From an uncultured Eubacteriales bacterium (lineage in GTDB: Bacteria > Bacillota > Clostridia > Oscillospirales > Oscillospiraceae), in NCBI GenBank assembly GCA_900554275.1, contig USGS01000082.1, positions 1 through 6,290 of the forward strand: a DNA stretch of 6,290 bases, written 5' to 3'. Below, piece after piece: positions 1-5,416 of this stretch (within the stretch, counting starts at the first letter, position 1; each line of letters opens with the position of its first letter). A model generated the notes under the pieces. It was not told the DNA's origin. It was given only the letters and a program-made list of their open reading frames with translations, and made no database searches. Both the position numbers and the translations under genes were made by a program.

Positions 1-1
1 G

Positions 2-307
2 ACCGTGTGCCACACGGGAACGAAGGATGTGGCCGCCGTGACACGGGAGGCGGACATTATCATCACCGCCGCCGGTGCGGCGGGCAGCCTGACGGCGGCC
101 CATGTCCGGCCTGGGCAGGTGGTGGTGGACGTGTCTACCAACTGGAACGGCGTGTCGCTGTGCGGCGACGCGGTGTTCGACGATGTATCTCAAATCGTGG
201 AGGCCATTACGCCCGTGCCCGGCGGCGTGGGCGCGGTAACGTCAGCGGTGCTGATGGCGCATACCGTCCGGGCGGCGGAATACCTGACAGGGGAGGGCGG
301 CCTATGA
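2..307 (+). CDS. folD: FolD, bifunctional methylene-THF dehydrogenase / methenyl-THF cyclohydrolase, C-terminal part (5' end outside window)
   Basis: The visible 101 residues are the C-terminal part of the NAD(P)-binding domain of FolD, the cytosolic enzyme that interconverts 5,10-methylene-THF and 10-formyl-THF. Seen: an open frame entering from the left edge (first full codon at base 2), a segment TKDVAAVTREADIIITAAG that matches the family's nucleotide-binding region, a hydrophobic VVVDVS strand, and the hallmark ITPVPGGVG near the end, followed by the usual final helix. The stretch after VVVDV reads STNWN where most relatives have a G-I-N motif, so this is a somewhat divergent member. The stop at 305-307 overlaps the ATG of the next gene (ATGA), so the two are probably cotranscribed and translationally coupled. 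The substrate-binding N-terminal domain with the catalytic Lys lies outside the window, so activity cannot be judged. Confidence 0.9.
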   Translation, partial: TVCHTGTKDVAAVTREADIIITAAGAAGSLTAAHVRPGQVVVDVSTNWNGVSLCGDAVFDDVSQIVEAITPVPGGVGAVTSAVLMAHTVRAAEYLTGEGGL

Positions 308-1122
308 ATTTGTTTACACCTGCCGAGACGGCGGCCAACTATGCGGCTGCAGGCGTGGTCAAGACCCAATACGCGGCGGTGAAGCTGCTGCTGTTGGGCA
401 TGGCCGCCGGGGCGCTGATCGGGTTTCCTGTGTGCGTGACCGGCATGGCCACGTATACGCTGGCTTCGGCCAGCGTGGTCCGCATCGTGTCCGGGGTTTT
501 GTTTGCTTTCGGGCTGGGGATCGTGGTGCTGACGGGAGCGGAGCTGTTTACGGGGAATACGCTGATCGTCATCAGCCTGCTGGACAAGCGGGTGACGCTG
601 GGGGCGATGCTCCGCAACTGGGGCATCGTATACACAGGAAATTTTCTGGGCGCGGTCGTTCTGAGCTGGATCTGCACCAGGTTCGGCTGGATGGATGCCG
701 GGGAAGGCGCTTTGGCCGCCTACGTCATGAAGCTGGCGGCGGGGAAGATGTCCATGCCCTTTGAGAACGCCTTTTTCATGGGTGTGCTGTGCAACATCCT
801 TGTCACCGTGGCGGTGCTGGTGAGCTTGTCCGCTAAGGACGTGGTGGGCCGGATGCTGGGCGCGTGGGCACCGGTGATGTTTTTTGTGGTGGCCGGGTTC
901 AGCCACTCCATCGCGGACATGACCTACTGCGCACTGGCGCTATTCGGAAAGAACCAGGCCGCCTATACAGCGGCGGCGCAGAGTGCAGGCGTGGATGTGG
1001 CCGCGCTGACCTGGGGACGCTATTTCCTGGGCAATATGCTGCCGGTGACGCTGGGCAACATCGCCGGCGGCCTGTTGGTGGGCTGGATCGCTTGGTACTG
1101 CTTCCTGCGGCAGAAAGGATGA
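304..1122 (+). CDS. Formate/nitrite transporter (FNT) family channel
   Basis: A 272-residue inner-membrane protein of the FNT family (FocA/NirC/FdhC type), pentameric channels carrying formate, nitrite or hydrosulfide. Seen: six hydrophobic spans; an ELFTGN loop at residues 80-85 corresponding to the family's selectivity loop after TM2; RNWGIVYTGN at about 104-113; FMGVLCNILV at 158-167; GFSHSIAD at 199-206, whose His201 matches the conserved pore histidine; and LPVTLGNIAGG near the end. Length is normal for the family. The start ATG overlaps the folD stop and has GGAGG at 292-296 with a 7-base spacer; longer upstream readings in this frame are shadow sequence over folD. Next to folD, formate is the most likely substrate, since 10-formyl-THF and formate are exchanged by formate-THF ligase, but that gene is not in the window. 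Substrate choice within the family is inference. Confidence 0.92.
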   Translation: MNLFTPAETAANYAAAGVVKTQYAAVKLLLLGMAAGALIGFPVCVTGMATYTLASASVVRIVSGVLFAFGLGIVVLTGAELFTGNTLIVISLLDKRVTLGAMLRNWGIVYTGNFLGAVVLSWICTRFGWMDAGEGALAAYVMKLAAGKMSMPFENAFFMGVLCNILVTVAVLVSLSAKDVVGRMLGAWAPVMFFVVAGFSHSIADMTYCALALFGKNQAAYTAAAQSAGVDVAALTWGRYFLGNMLPVTLGNIAGGLLVGWIAWYCFLRQKG

Positions 1123-1131
1123 TGGACTGAG

Positions 1132-1863
1132 ATGAATTTGTTTTTGACACTGGCGTATTTGTTTTTTATCGGCTCAACGCTGGGCTGGGTGGCGGAGCTG
1201 CTGTACCGGCGCTTTCTGTCCGGGGCGAACCCGGAGCGGAAGTGGATCAACCCGGGCTTCTGCGTAGGGCCGTATGTGCCGCTGTACGGCTTCGGTCTGT
1301 GTATTCTGTTTGTGCTGGCGGCGGTGGGCGAGAAGAACGGTGTGGACACGGCGGGGGAGAAGCTGCTGCTATTTGCGGGCATGGCTGTGAGCATGACGGC
1401 TATTGAGTACATCGCTGGTATCGTCAGCCTGAAGTTCATGAAGGTCCGCCTGTGGGACTACAGCAAACAGTGGGGCAACATCCAGGGCTTGATCTGTCCG
1501 GCTTTCTCCGCGCTGTGGGCGGTGGTCAGCGCCGTGTACTATTTCTGCATCCATCCCTATATCCTGAATGCGCTGGACTGGCTGTCCCGCAACCTGGCGT
1601 TTTCGTTTGTCATCGGGTATTTCTTCGGTGTGTTCACCATTGACCTGGTGTATTCCGCCAAGCTGCTGTCCCGCATCCGGAAGTTCGCCGACGAGCACGA
1701 GGTGGTGGTCCGCTTCGAGGCTCTGAAATCCCATATCCGGCAGAAGCAGGACGAACGGCGGGAGAAGATACACTTCCTGTTTCCGTTCCGTTCCGACAGC
1801 CCGCTGGCTGATCACCTGCGGGAGGCGGAGGAGACGTGGGAGCGCCGTTTCCGCAAGGAGTAG
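1132..1863 (+). CDS. CmpB-family (PF06541) membrane protein, 'putative ABC transporter permease'
   Basis: A 243-residue polytopic membrane protein of the family named ABC_trans_CmpB, common in Firmicutes and without a firm biochemical role; the 'ABC permease' label is historical. Seen: a first membrane span with GWVAELLY at 18-25, the family motif NPGFCVGPYVPLYGFG at 40-55, further spans around 56-65 and 78-100, the LWDYS signature at 107-111, two more spans up to about residue 180, then a roughly 60-residue charged Arg/Glu/Lys tail likely in the cytoplasm. The start follows the FNT stop by 9 bases; the only purine-rich site, AAAGGA at about 1114-1119, is rather far (about 12 bases) from ATG 1132, so initiation may depend on coupling to the upstream gene. 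A terminator follows the stop directly, making this the last gene of the folD-FNT unit. No functional link to formate transport is visible. Confidence 0.85.
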   Translation: MNLFLTLAYLFFIGSTLGWVAELLYRRFLSGANPERKWINPGFCVGPYVPLYGFGLCILFVLAAVGEKNGVDTAGEKLLLFAGMAVSMTAIEYIAGIVSLKFMKVRLWDYSKQWGNIQGLICPAFSALWAVVSAVYYFCIHPYILNALDWLSRNLAFSFVIGYFFGVFTIDLVYSAKLLSRIRKFADEHEVVVRFEALKSHIRQKQDERREKIHFLFPFRSDSPLADHLREAEETWERRFRKE

Positions 1864-1866
1864 GAT

Positions 1867-1907
1867 ACAAATGAAAAAAGACGGCCTTGGCCGTCTTTTT
1901 CATTTGT
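1867..1907. terminator. Intrinsic, probably bidirectional terminator between convergent genes
   Basis: Just after the CmpB-family stop, the core stem GACGGC (1880-1885) pairs with GCCGTC (1890-1895) around a CTTG loop. It is flanked by six A on the left and five T on the right, and outer arms ACAAATG and CATTTGT extend the symmetry. The T-tract on each strand suits termination of the + strand genes and of the - strand lipoprotein gene that ends at 1968. Confidence 0.9.
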
Positions 1908-1967
1908 GCAGGTGTCGGCGGAACAATCCGTCAAGGCTGCACTGGCAAAGATGCATCGCACATGACA

Positions 1968-2285
1968 TCATTGGCTCGAGGCATTATGCTCTTTGACAAA
2001 ACTTCTCAATTCTTCATAAAAATCCGGGAACACTGACCAGTTAACTACCGGTGCGGGTCTGTCCGGGTCATCCTCAAGATCGGCGATCGCGTCACGAATT
2101 GCAGATATTTCAAGACCAGCGGGAATCACGATTTCGTGATCGGAAAGGCGCTGAAGCAGTGTGGCTTCATCCAACTCCGACAGCCTCTGCGGCATTGCAT
2201 CGTTGGAGCAGGCGGAAAAAACACAGATAAGGCCAATCAAGGCGATCACAGCAGCGATACTCCGCATTTTCTTAGCAAGTAACAT
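1968..2285 (-). CDS. Small putative lipoprotein of unknown function
   Basis: A 105-residue protein I do not recognise. Seen: a signal peptide with positive N-terminus (MLLAKKMR), a hydrophobic core of about 15 residues and a lipobox-like FSAC ending at Cys26, so the mature part of about 80 residues is probably tethered to the outer face of the cytoplasmic membrane. Phe at -3 of the lipobox is less usual but tolerated. The mature part is acidic, with two short helical-looking stretches (SELDEATLLQRLSDHE and ISAIRDAIADLEDD) and an aromatic C-terminal region. The start is set by GGAGGT (2294-2299) with an 8-base spacer; a later ATG at codon 7 has no comparable site. It is a single-gene unit with its own promoter, convergent with the folD-FNT block. 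Function cannot be assigned. Confidence 0.72.
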   Translation of the reverse strand: MLLAKKMRSIAAVIALIGLICVFSACSNDAMPQRLSELDEATLLQRLSDHEIVIPAGLEISAIRDAIADLEDDPDRPAPVVNWSVFPDFYEELRSFVKEHNASSQ

Positions 2286-2312
2286 GGCGTATTACCTCCA
2301 ATCACAGTTTGT

Positions 2313-2331
2313 CGGATAGATATTCTATCCG
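2313..2331. promoter_or_regulatory. Perfect 8-bp inverted repeat at the predicted transcription start (candidate operator or 5' UTR hairpin)
   Basis: CGGATAGA (2313-2320) and TCTATCCG (2324-2331) are exact reverse complements around TAT. The repeat begins at about +1/+2 of the promoter predicted at 2339-2366 and lies upstream of the ribosome binding site of the lipoprotein gene. A dimeric repressor could bind here, or the RNA could fold into a 5' stem protecting the message. No regulator gene is visible nearby. Confidence 0.5.
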
Positions 2332-2338
2332 CATAATA

Positions 2339-2366
2339 ATCATATCATAAATGAGCATCTTTTCAA
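2339..2366 (-). promoter_or_regulatory. Sigma-A-type promoter of the small lipoprotein gene
   Basis: On the - strand, TTGAAA (-35, 2361-2366) and TATGAT (-10, 2339-2344) are separated by 16 bases, and the -10 is preceded by TGA, giving an extended -10 element. The predicted start lies near 2332, about 47 bases upstream of the ATG. Hexamers and spacing are close to consensus and the surrounding DNA is AT-rich. Confidence 0.7.
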
Positions 2367-2424
2367 TATGGGGGGAGACAGACAATGCAAACTTTTTGTG
2401 AACAAATAACAGCAAGGGCGCAGC

Positions 2425-2451
2425 GTAGCGGGAGTGCGCTCCGTTGGCTAC
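2425..2451. other. Nested dyads in non-coding spacer
   Basis: Within the stretch between the lipoprotein promoter and the operon terminator, GTAGC (2425-2429) can pair with GCTAC (2447-2451) around an inner hairpin GGAG-TGCG-CTCC (2431-2442). The stretch reads as structured spacer; no gene is supported here and the role is unknown. Short stems like these arise by chance, so the call is weak. Confidence 0.25.
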
Positions 2452-2466
2452 CTACGAAGCGGAGAG

Positions 2467-2505
2467 AAAAAGCACGCGCCCCCGCTGTATCACAGCAGGG
2501 GCGCG
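2467..2505 (-). terminator. Intrinsic terminator of the macro/VWA/ADP-ribosylglycohydrolase operon
   Basis: CGCGCCCC (2475-2482) pairs with GGGGCGCG (2498-2505), and GCTGT (2484-2488) pairs with ACAGC (2492-2496), giving a 13-bp stem with one C/A mismatch and a 3-base loop. On the - strand the stem is followed by TGC and then five T (2471-2467). This fits the end of the leftward operon, whose last stop is at 2590. The opposite strand has no T-tract. Confidence 0.82.
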
Positions 2506-2543
2506 GAAGATGATTATTCCCCCTCGCTCCCAGAAACCGTGAC

Positions 2544-2570
2544 CTAAACGATTTTGTATAGACCGTTTAG
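2544..2570. repeat. 7-bp inverted repeat downstream of the broken gene
   Basis: CTAAACG (2544-2550) and CGTTTAG (2564-2570) are perfect reverse complements with a 13-base spacer. It lies between the end of the GIY-YIG remnant and the operon terminator and has no T-tract. It could be a weak RNA stem or a scar of the rearrangement that truncated the nuclease sequence; neither can be shown from the sequence. Confidence 0.3.
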
Positions 2571-2589
2571 CTCCGATTATCAGGATTAC

Positions 2590-3514
2590 TTAGATAGTCC
2601 AAGAAATACAGTGCATCCAGCGCCCCGATAAGCCTCCCTTGCCATAAGCGGAGCCAACATACTTCCGTCCGTTTTCCCGGTCAACAATGAGGTGGACCGC
2701 GTTGACGGTGGAAAGCGCCGTGTGCCACGCGCTTTCCCACCGGCGCAAAATCTCCGCCAGCTCCGGTGTCAGACGTTTGCGGCACTCTTGCCGCAGTTCC
2801 TCCGGCACGCCGTAGAACGCCTCGGCGATGCTGCCGGTGATGGCGGCGAGAGTGTCGCTGTCGCCGCCGAGGGACACCGCCGTGCGCAGCGCGTCTTCAA
2901 AATCTGTGCTTTCCAGAAATGCAATAATAGCCTGCGGTAAGGTTTCCTGACAGCTCTCCACATGGTGATAGGTGGGGCGAATCTCATCGCAGGTGCGGCT
3001 GAGGTCGTAGCCGAATTCGCGCTCCGCATACGCTTTGATTTCCGCTTTGTCGTGACCTGTGCGGGCGAGAAAGATGGCCGCGGCGGTGGCCTGTGCGCCC
3101 TTGATGCCCTCCGGATGGTCGTGGGTCACCTGGGCGGTGAGCCGCGCCAGATGCAGCGATTCTGCCATGTCCTTCGCCAGCCATGCGGCGGGAGACACCC
3201 GCATGGCACTGCCGTTGCCGTAGCTTTGGTAGGGCTGCGGGTCATCCTCATAGAGCCAGCCGCCAAAATGGGTGCCATAGCCGCTCAGGGTAGGTGCGGC
3301 CCAGCTGCTGCATCTCCCGCACCAGTGCCGCTTTGATGGCGGTATCGTCTTGCCCACGGGTGTTGAGCAGCACCTTCGCCACCGCCAGCGTCATCACCGT
3401 GTCGTCGGTGAAGTCGGAACGGCGGCTGAACAGCGGAAAATCCTTCGCCTTATAGTTGTTGCAGTCGAACTCGTAGGGGCTGCCCACGATGTCGCCCGAA
3501 ATCGCTCCGTACAT
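2590..3514 (-). pseudogene. ADP-ribosylglycohydrolase (DraG-like, PF03747), frameshifted and fused to a GIY-YIG remnant
   Basis: The intact family member would hydrolyse ADP-ribose from proteins or small acceptors using two metal ions. Two frames carry its parts. The first (start ATG 3514, with AGGGAGGT at 3521-3528 six bases upstream) has MYGAISGDIVGSPYE and the metal-binding TDD at residues 36-38, then loses homology after residue Y75 and stops at 3248. The second, entered at CTG 3288, continues with SGYGTHFGGW, GNGSAMRVSP, HDHPEGIKGAQA and the second metal motif SLGGDSDT, running to the stop at 2590. Relatives have Y-P-x-x-G-Y-G at the join, so losing two bases from a C-run (TAC CCC CTG to TACCCTG) explains the break. 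All key motifs are otherwise kept, so the break may be recent or a sequencing error. The gene starts 4 bases after the VWA stop, with its ribosome binding site inside the VWA end. The product, if made, would be an inactive fragment. Confidence 0.85.
2617..2736 (-). other. Truncated GIY-YIG nuclease remnant fused in frame to the glycohydrolase C-terminus
   Basis: After the expected end of the glycohydrolase (PELAEILRRW) the same frame continues with ALSTVNAVHLIVDRENGRKY followed by VGSAYGKGGLSGRW. This matches the start of a GIY-YIG nuclease domain of the kind usually reading VYLI..D...G..YVGSAYG..G...RW. The Arg of GRW fits the conserved domain arginine, but the first motif has His where Tyr is expected (one transition, TAC to CAC). 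Homology stops abruptly after RW, where MHCISWTI and a stop follow; the following conserved part and the catalytic glutamate are missing. It cannot be an active nuclease. Family recognition rests on motif memory only. Confidence 0.65.
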
Positions 3515-3518
3515 ACGC

Positions 3519-4154
3519 TTACCTCCCTCTTTTCTGCACGTCCTCGTCGATGCGGCGTTTCCAGTCGGCGCTAAGCGGCCGGGCGGCGCGGACACTGCAC
3601 ACCGCCTCGCTGATGACCTCATAGTTCAGCGCCGTGCCCTCCTCGTCGCACTTGTAGTTCACCGAGCGGTCCGCACCGATGCCGAAGCGCGCCGCCTCCT
3701 TGGCCGCGTCGATGTTTGCGCCGAGGAACAAAAACTCCCAGCCGTATCTCTCCTTCTGCCGTTCAATCATGCGGCGCACACGCTCGTAATCGTAGCGGCG
3801 GCTGGCGTTTTCGTAGCCGTCGGTGGTGATGATGAACATCGTCTTCTCCGGCACGTCCTCCCGGCGGGCGTACTTGTGGATGTTGCCGATGTGGTGGATG
3901 GCGCCGCCCACGGCATCCAGCAGCGCCGTGCAGCCGCGGGTAAAATACTCCTTCTCCGTCAGAGGCGGCACCTCGCTCAGCGGCAGGCGGTCGTGGATAA
4001 CCGTGCTGTCATTGGCGAAAAGCACCGTGGAGACCAGCACCTCCCCCGCTTCCCGCTTCTGCTTTTCGATCATGGAGTTGAAGCCGCCGATGGTGTCCGC
4101 CTCCAGTCCCGACATAGAACCGCTGCGATCCAAAATAAAAACCAATTCCGTCAT
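3519..4154 (-). CDS. VWA domain protein with intact MIDAS
   Basis: A 211-residue single-domain von Willebrand factor A protein, probably cytosolic since no signal peptide or membrane span is seen. The MIDAS metal site is complete: DRSGS (D9, S11, S13), Thr76 in RGCTALLDAVGG, and D112 in TTDGYENAS. Such domains bind a partner through a divalent ion and often act as scaffolds; relatives occur next to macro-domain, ADP-ribosylglycohydrolase and tellurite-resistance (TerY-type) genes. The conserved FLFLGANIDA strand and a charged C-terminal tail ending KRRIDEDVQKRGR are present. ATG 4154 is chosen because AGGAGG (4163-4168) lies 8 bases upstream and the protein then begins directly with the first beta strand; the longer reading from 4232 adds 26 low-quality residues without a binding site. 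The ribosome binding site is one arm of a stem-loop. Its stop lies 4 bases before the glycohydrolase start. Confidence 0.9.
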   Translation of the reverse strand: MTELVFILDRSGSMSGLEADTIGGFNSMIEKQKREAGEVLVSTVLFANDSTVIHDRLPLSEVPPLTEKEYFTRGCTALLDAVGGAIHHIGNIHKYARREDVPEKTMFIITTDGYENASRRYDYERVRRMIERQKERYGWEFLFLGANIDAAKEAARFGIGADRSVNYKCDEEGTALNYEVISEAVCSVRAARPLSADWKRRIDEDVQKRGR

Positions 4155-4209
4155 AAAAAAGCCCTCCTTCGTTTGTCTGTGCTCACATTGTAGCGCATCC
4201 GAAGGAGGG
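4155..4209 (-). promoter_or_regulatory. 10-bp stem sequestering the VWA ribosome binding site, followed by T6
   Basis: In the leader of the VWA gene CCCTCCTTCG (4209-4200 on the - strand) is the exact complement of CGAAGGAGGG (4171-4162), 28 bases apart. The second arm contains the whole AGGAGG ribosome binding site. The stem is followed by C and six T (4160-4155) and then the ATG. The structure could hold translation down, act as an attenuator, or both. Pairing is seen directly; regulation is inference. Confidence 0.6.
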
Positions 4210-4213
4210 TTTG

Positions 4214-4230
4214 GTCGCCTGTGGGGCGAC
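4214..4230 (-). promoter_or_regulatory. Stem-loop directly after the arsC-like stop codon
   Basis: GTCGCC and GGCGAC form a perfect 6-bp stem with a 5-base loop, two bases after the stop of the ArsC-like gene. No T-run follows it on the - strand, so it is not a typical terminator. It may protect the 3' end of the upstream message from nucleases or be a cleavage site that separates the expression of the two halves of the operon. Confidence 0.45.
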
Positions 4231-4232
4231 AT

Positions 4233-4589
4233 TTATTGGGTTTTCAGGCAGCTCTCCCACTCGGCTTCTTTGAAGCCGACCAGCACGAAGTCATTGCTCA
4301 CCAGCAGCGGACGCTTGACCAGCATCCCGTCTGCTGCAAGGAGCTTCAGCATCTCGTCCTCGCTCATGGTGAGGAGCTTATCCTTCAGCGCCATGGACTT
4401 ATAGAGGAGACCGCTGGTGTTGAAGAATTTCTTGAGCGGCAGACCGCTGCGCCGATGCCACGCAGACAGCTCCTCATAAGTGGGGTTCTGCGTCTTGATG
4501 TCCCGGAATGTATAGGAAATGCCGTTCTCGTCCAGCCACTTCTGCGCTTTCTGGCAGGTGGTGCATTTGGGGTAGCAAATAAACGTCAT
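4233..4589 (-). CDS. ArsC/Spx-family thioredoxin-fold protein
   Basis: A 118-residue cytosolic protein of the arsenate reductase (ArsC)/Spx/YffB superfamily (PF03960). Seen: an N-terminal strand leading into YPKCTTCQKA with Cys9 and Cys12 (CxxC), the family segment FRDIKTQNPTYEELSAWHRR, SGLPLKKFFNTSG in the middle, and KRPLLV with Arg93 matching the conserved arginine of the family, then VGFKEAEW near the end. Length is normal. ATG 4589 has AGGAG (4599-4603) 9 bases upstream; a longer reading would run into the preceding gene. Members range from true arsenate reductases to redox regulators and uncharacterised forms; with no arsR or arsenic efflux gene nearby, arsenate reduction is not supported by context. 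Its place inside the operon, 17 bases after the Nmad3-like gene, suggests co-expression, not necessarily a shared pathway. Confidence 0.88.
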   Translation of the reverse strand: MTFICYPKCTTCQKAQKWLDENGISYTFRDIKTQNPTYEELSAWHRRSGLPLKKFFNTSGLLYKSMALKDKLLTMSEDEMLKLLAADGMLVKRPLLVSNDFVLVGFKEAEWESCLKTQ

Positions 4590-4606
4590 GGTGTTACGCT
4601 CCTTCG

Positions 4607-5413
4607 TTATAAAAGTATATTTTTTGCCCACTCCGTGCAGGCATCCGATTCCATCAGCCCAAGCTCCTGCCAAATGCCCGCGTAGTATAATCCCTTTATT
4701 GGATCCTTTGCGCCGTTCTTTCTCTTTCCGTATATGTGCTGTGTATCGTACACTTCATTCATCGCCCAAGTCGCTTTTGTTGCGCCCTCCAGCGTCAGTA
4801 CGCGCTTTTTGTCAAAGGGCAGCAAACTCGCTCCGGGCTTGGTGATATCCAGAGAAAGCCTCTCAGATGCTTGGAATATAACATTCGCTGTGCCGCTTGT
4901 CCGCTCATCGGTTGAATGGGGGTGCCACCACGCTTCTTTTTGCTTTTCGGGCGCAGAAAGGATTTCCCCCACCTGTAGGTAGCCCCAAATCACCTGAATA
5001 TCTTTTTCACGGTAAAAATCACCGGACTCCCGCGAATACTTGTATTCCCCGTTTTTGCACTCAACAAAGTGGAAATTTCCAAAAAACAGGAAAATATCTC
5101 CCGGCGCAACACCCAGATTCTTTAGGTAAGAAGCCGCGGCATCCCGCTGACCGAACGCTGGAAACCAGCCGTCAATTTCCTTTGCACGCCGACCCAAATC
5201 CAAATCCGGGTCGACATGGCAGTGGTTCCCACCCTTATACCTCAAATCATGTAAAATCTTGGAGTATGGAATCCCATTGTAGTAAAGAGAATCATATGTA
5301 TCCTCATCATCGCTGGGAATGGGAAACGAAACCATTGTACCATCTTCAAAAATGGGACTGACGATGCCGCCATTCGCAGAGTCAAAACCTTTTCGGCTGA
5401 GTATAATTTTCAT
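4607..5413 (-). CDS. Nmad3-like putative nucleotide-modification-associated protein
   Basis: A 268-residue soluble protein that I match from memory to the Nmad3 family ('nucleotide modification associated domain 3'), proposed from comparative genomics of DNA-modification systems and not experimentally defined. Seen: start MKIILSRKGFDSANGGIVSP, typical of the family; FPIPSDDEDTYDSL; HVDPDLDLGRR at about 66-76; a core GDIFLFFGNFHFVE; VIWGYLQVGEI; and WWHPHSTDE. Conserved-looking His, Asp and Trp residues suggest an enzyme, but no catalytic site can be named. ATG 5413 lies 3 bases after the macro-gene stop and has GGGAG 8 bases upstream. Base composition differs: two 60-base lines inside it are 40-45% GC, against 75% for a line of the macro gene, suggesting separate acquisition. 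The C-terminal region (KGLYYAGIWQELG) is intact and the gene is full-length. Confidence 0.75.
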   Translation of the reverse strand: MKIILSRKGFDSANGGIVSPIFEDGTMVSFPIPSDDEDTYDSLYYNGIPYSKILHDLRYKGGNHCHVDPDLDLGRRAKEIDGWFPAFGQRDAAASYLKNLGVAPGDIFLFFGNFHFVECKNGEYKYSRESGDFYREKDIQVIWGYLQVGEILSAPEKQKEAWWHPHSTDERTSGTANVIFQASERLSLDITKPGASLLPFDKKRVLTLEGATKATWAMNEVYDTQHIYGKRKNGAKDPIKGLYYAGIWQELGLMESDACTEWAKNILL

Positions 5414-5416
5414 TCC

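Noticed and set aside
190..906. Long - strand open frame opposite folD/FNT
   Set aside because: Low-complexity His/Arg/Pro-rich translation with no start signals, antisense to two well supported genes.
2385..2513. 42-codon + strand reading frame with a GGGGGAG site seven bases upstream
   Set aside because: It runs through the nested dyads and the operon terminator, the peptide is rich in Arg/Ala without recognisable structure, and there is no matching + strand promoter. More likely structured spacer DNA.
3248..3300. Programmed +1 ribosomal frameshift in the glycohydrolase
   Set aside because: In the zero frame the codons are TAC CCT GAG with no stop, rare codon or stimulatory structure that I can see at the shift point; a simple indel explains the break better.
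3489..4193. Long + strand open frame opposite the VWA gene
   Set aside because: It is an antisense shadow of a GC-rich gene; the opposite frame carries the complete MIDAS motifs and ribosome binding site.
4180..4195. TACAAT on the - strand in the loop before the VWA gene as a -10 box of an internal promoter
   Set aside because: No acceptable -35 hexamer is found 16-18 bases upstream, so promoter evidence is too weak.
4155..4232. Longer VWA start at ATG 4232
   Set aside because: It has no ribosome binding site, adds 26 residues that translate the two leader stem-loops, and the VWA fold begins right after the ATG at 4154.
4590..4673. Extended start of the ArsC-like protein at 4673
   Set aside because: The extra residues overlap the end of the Nmad3-like gene in another frame and have no similarity to the family; AGGAG lies before ATG 4589.
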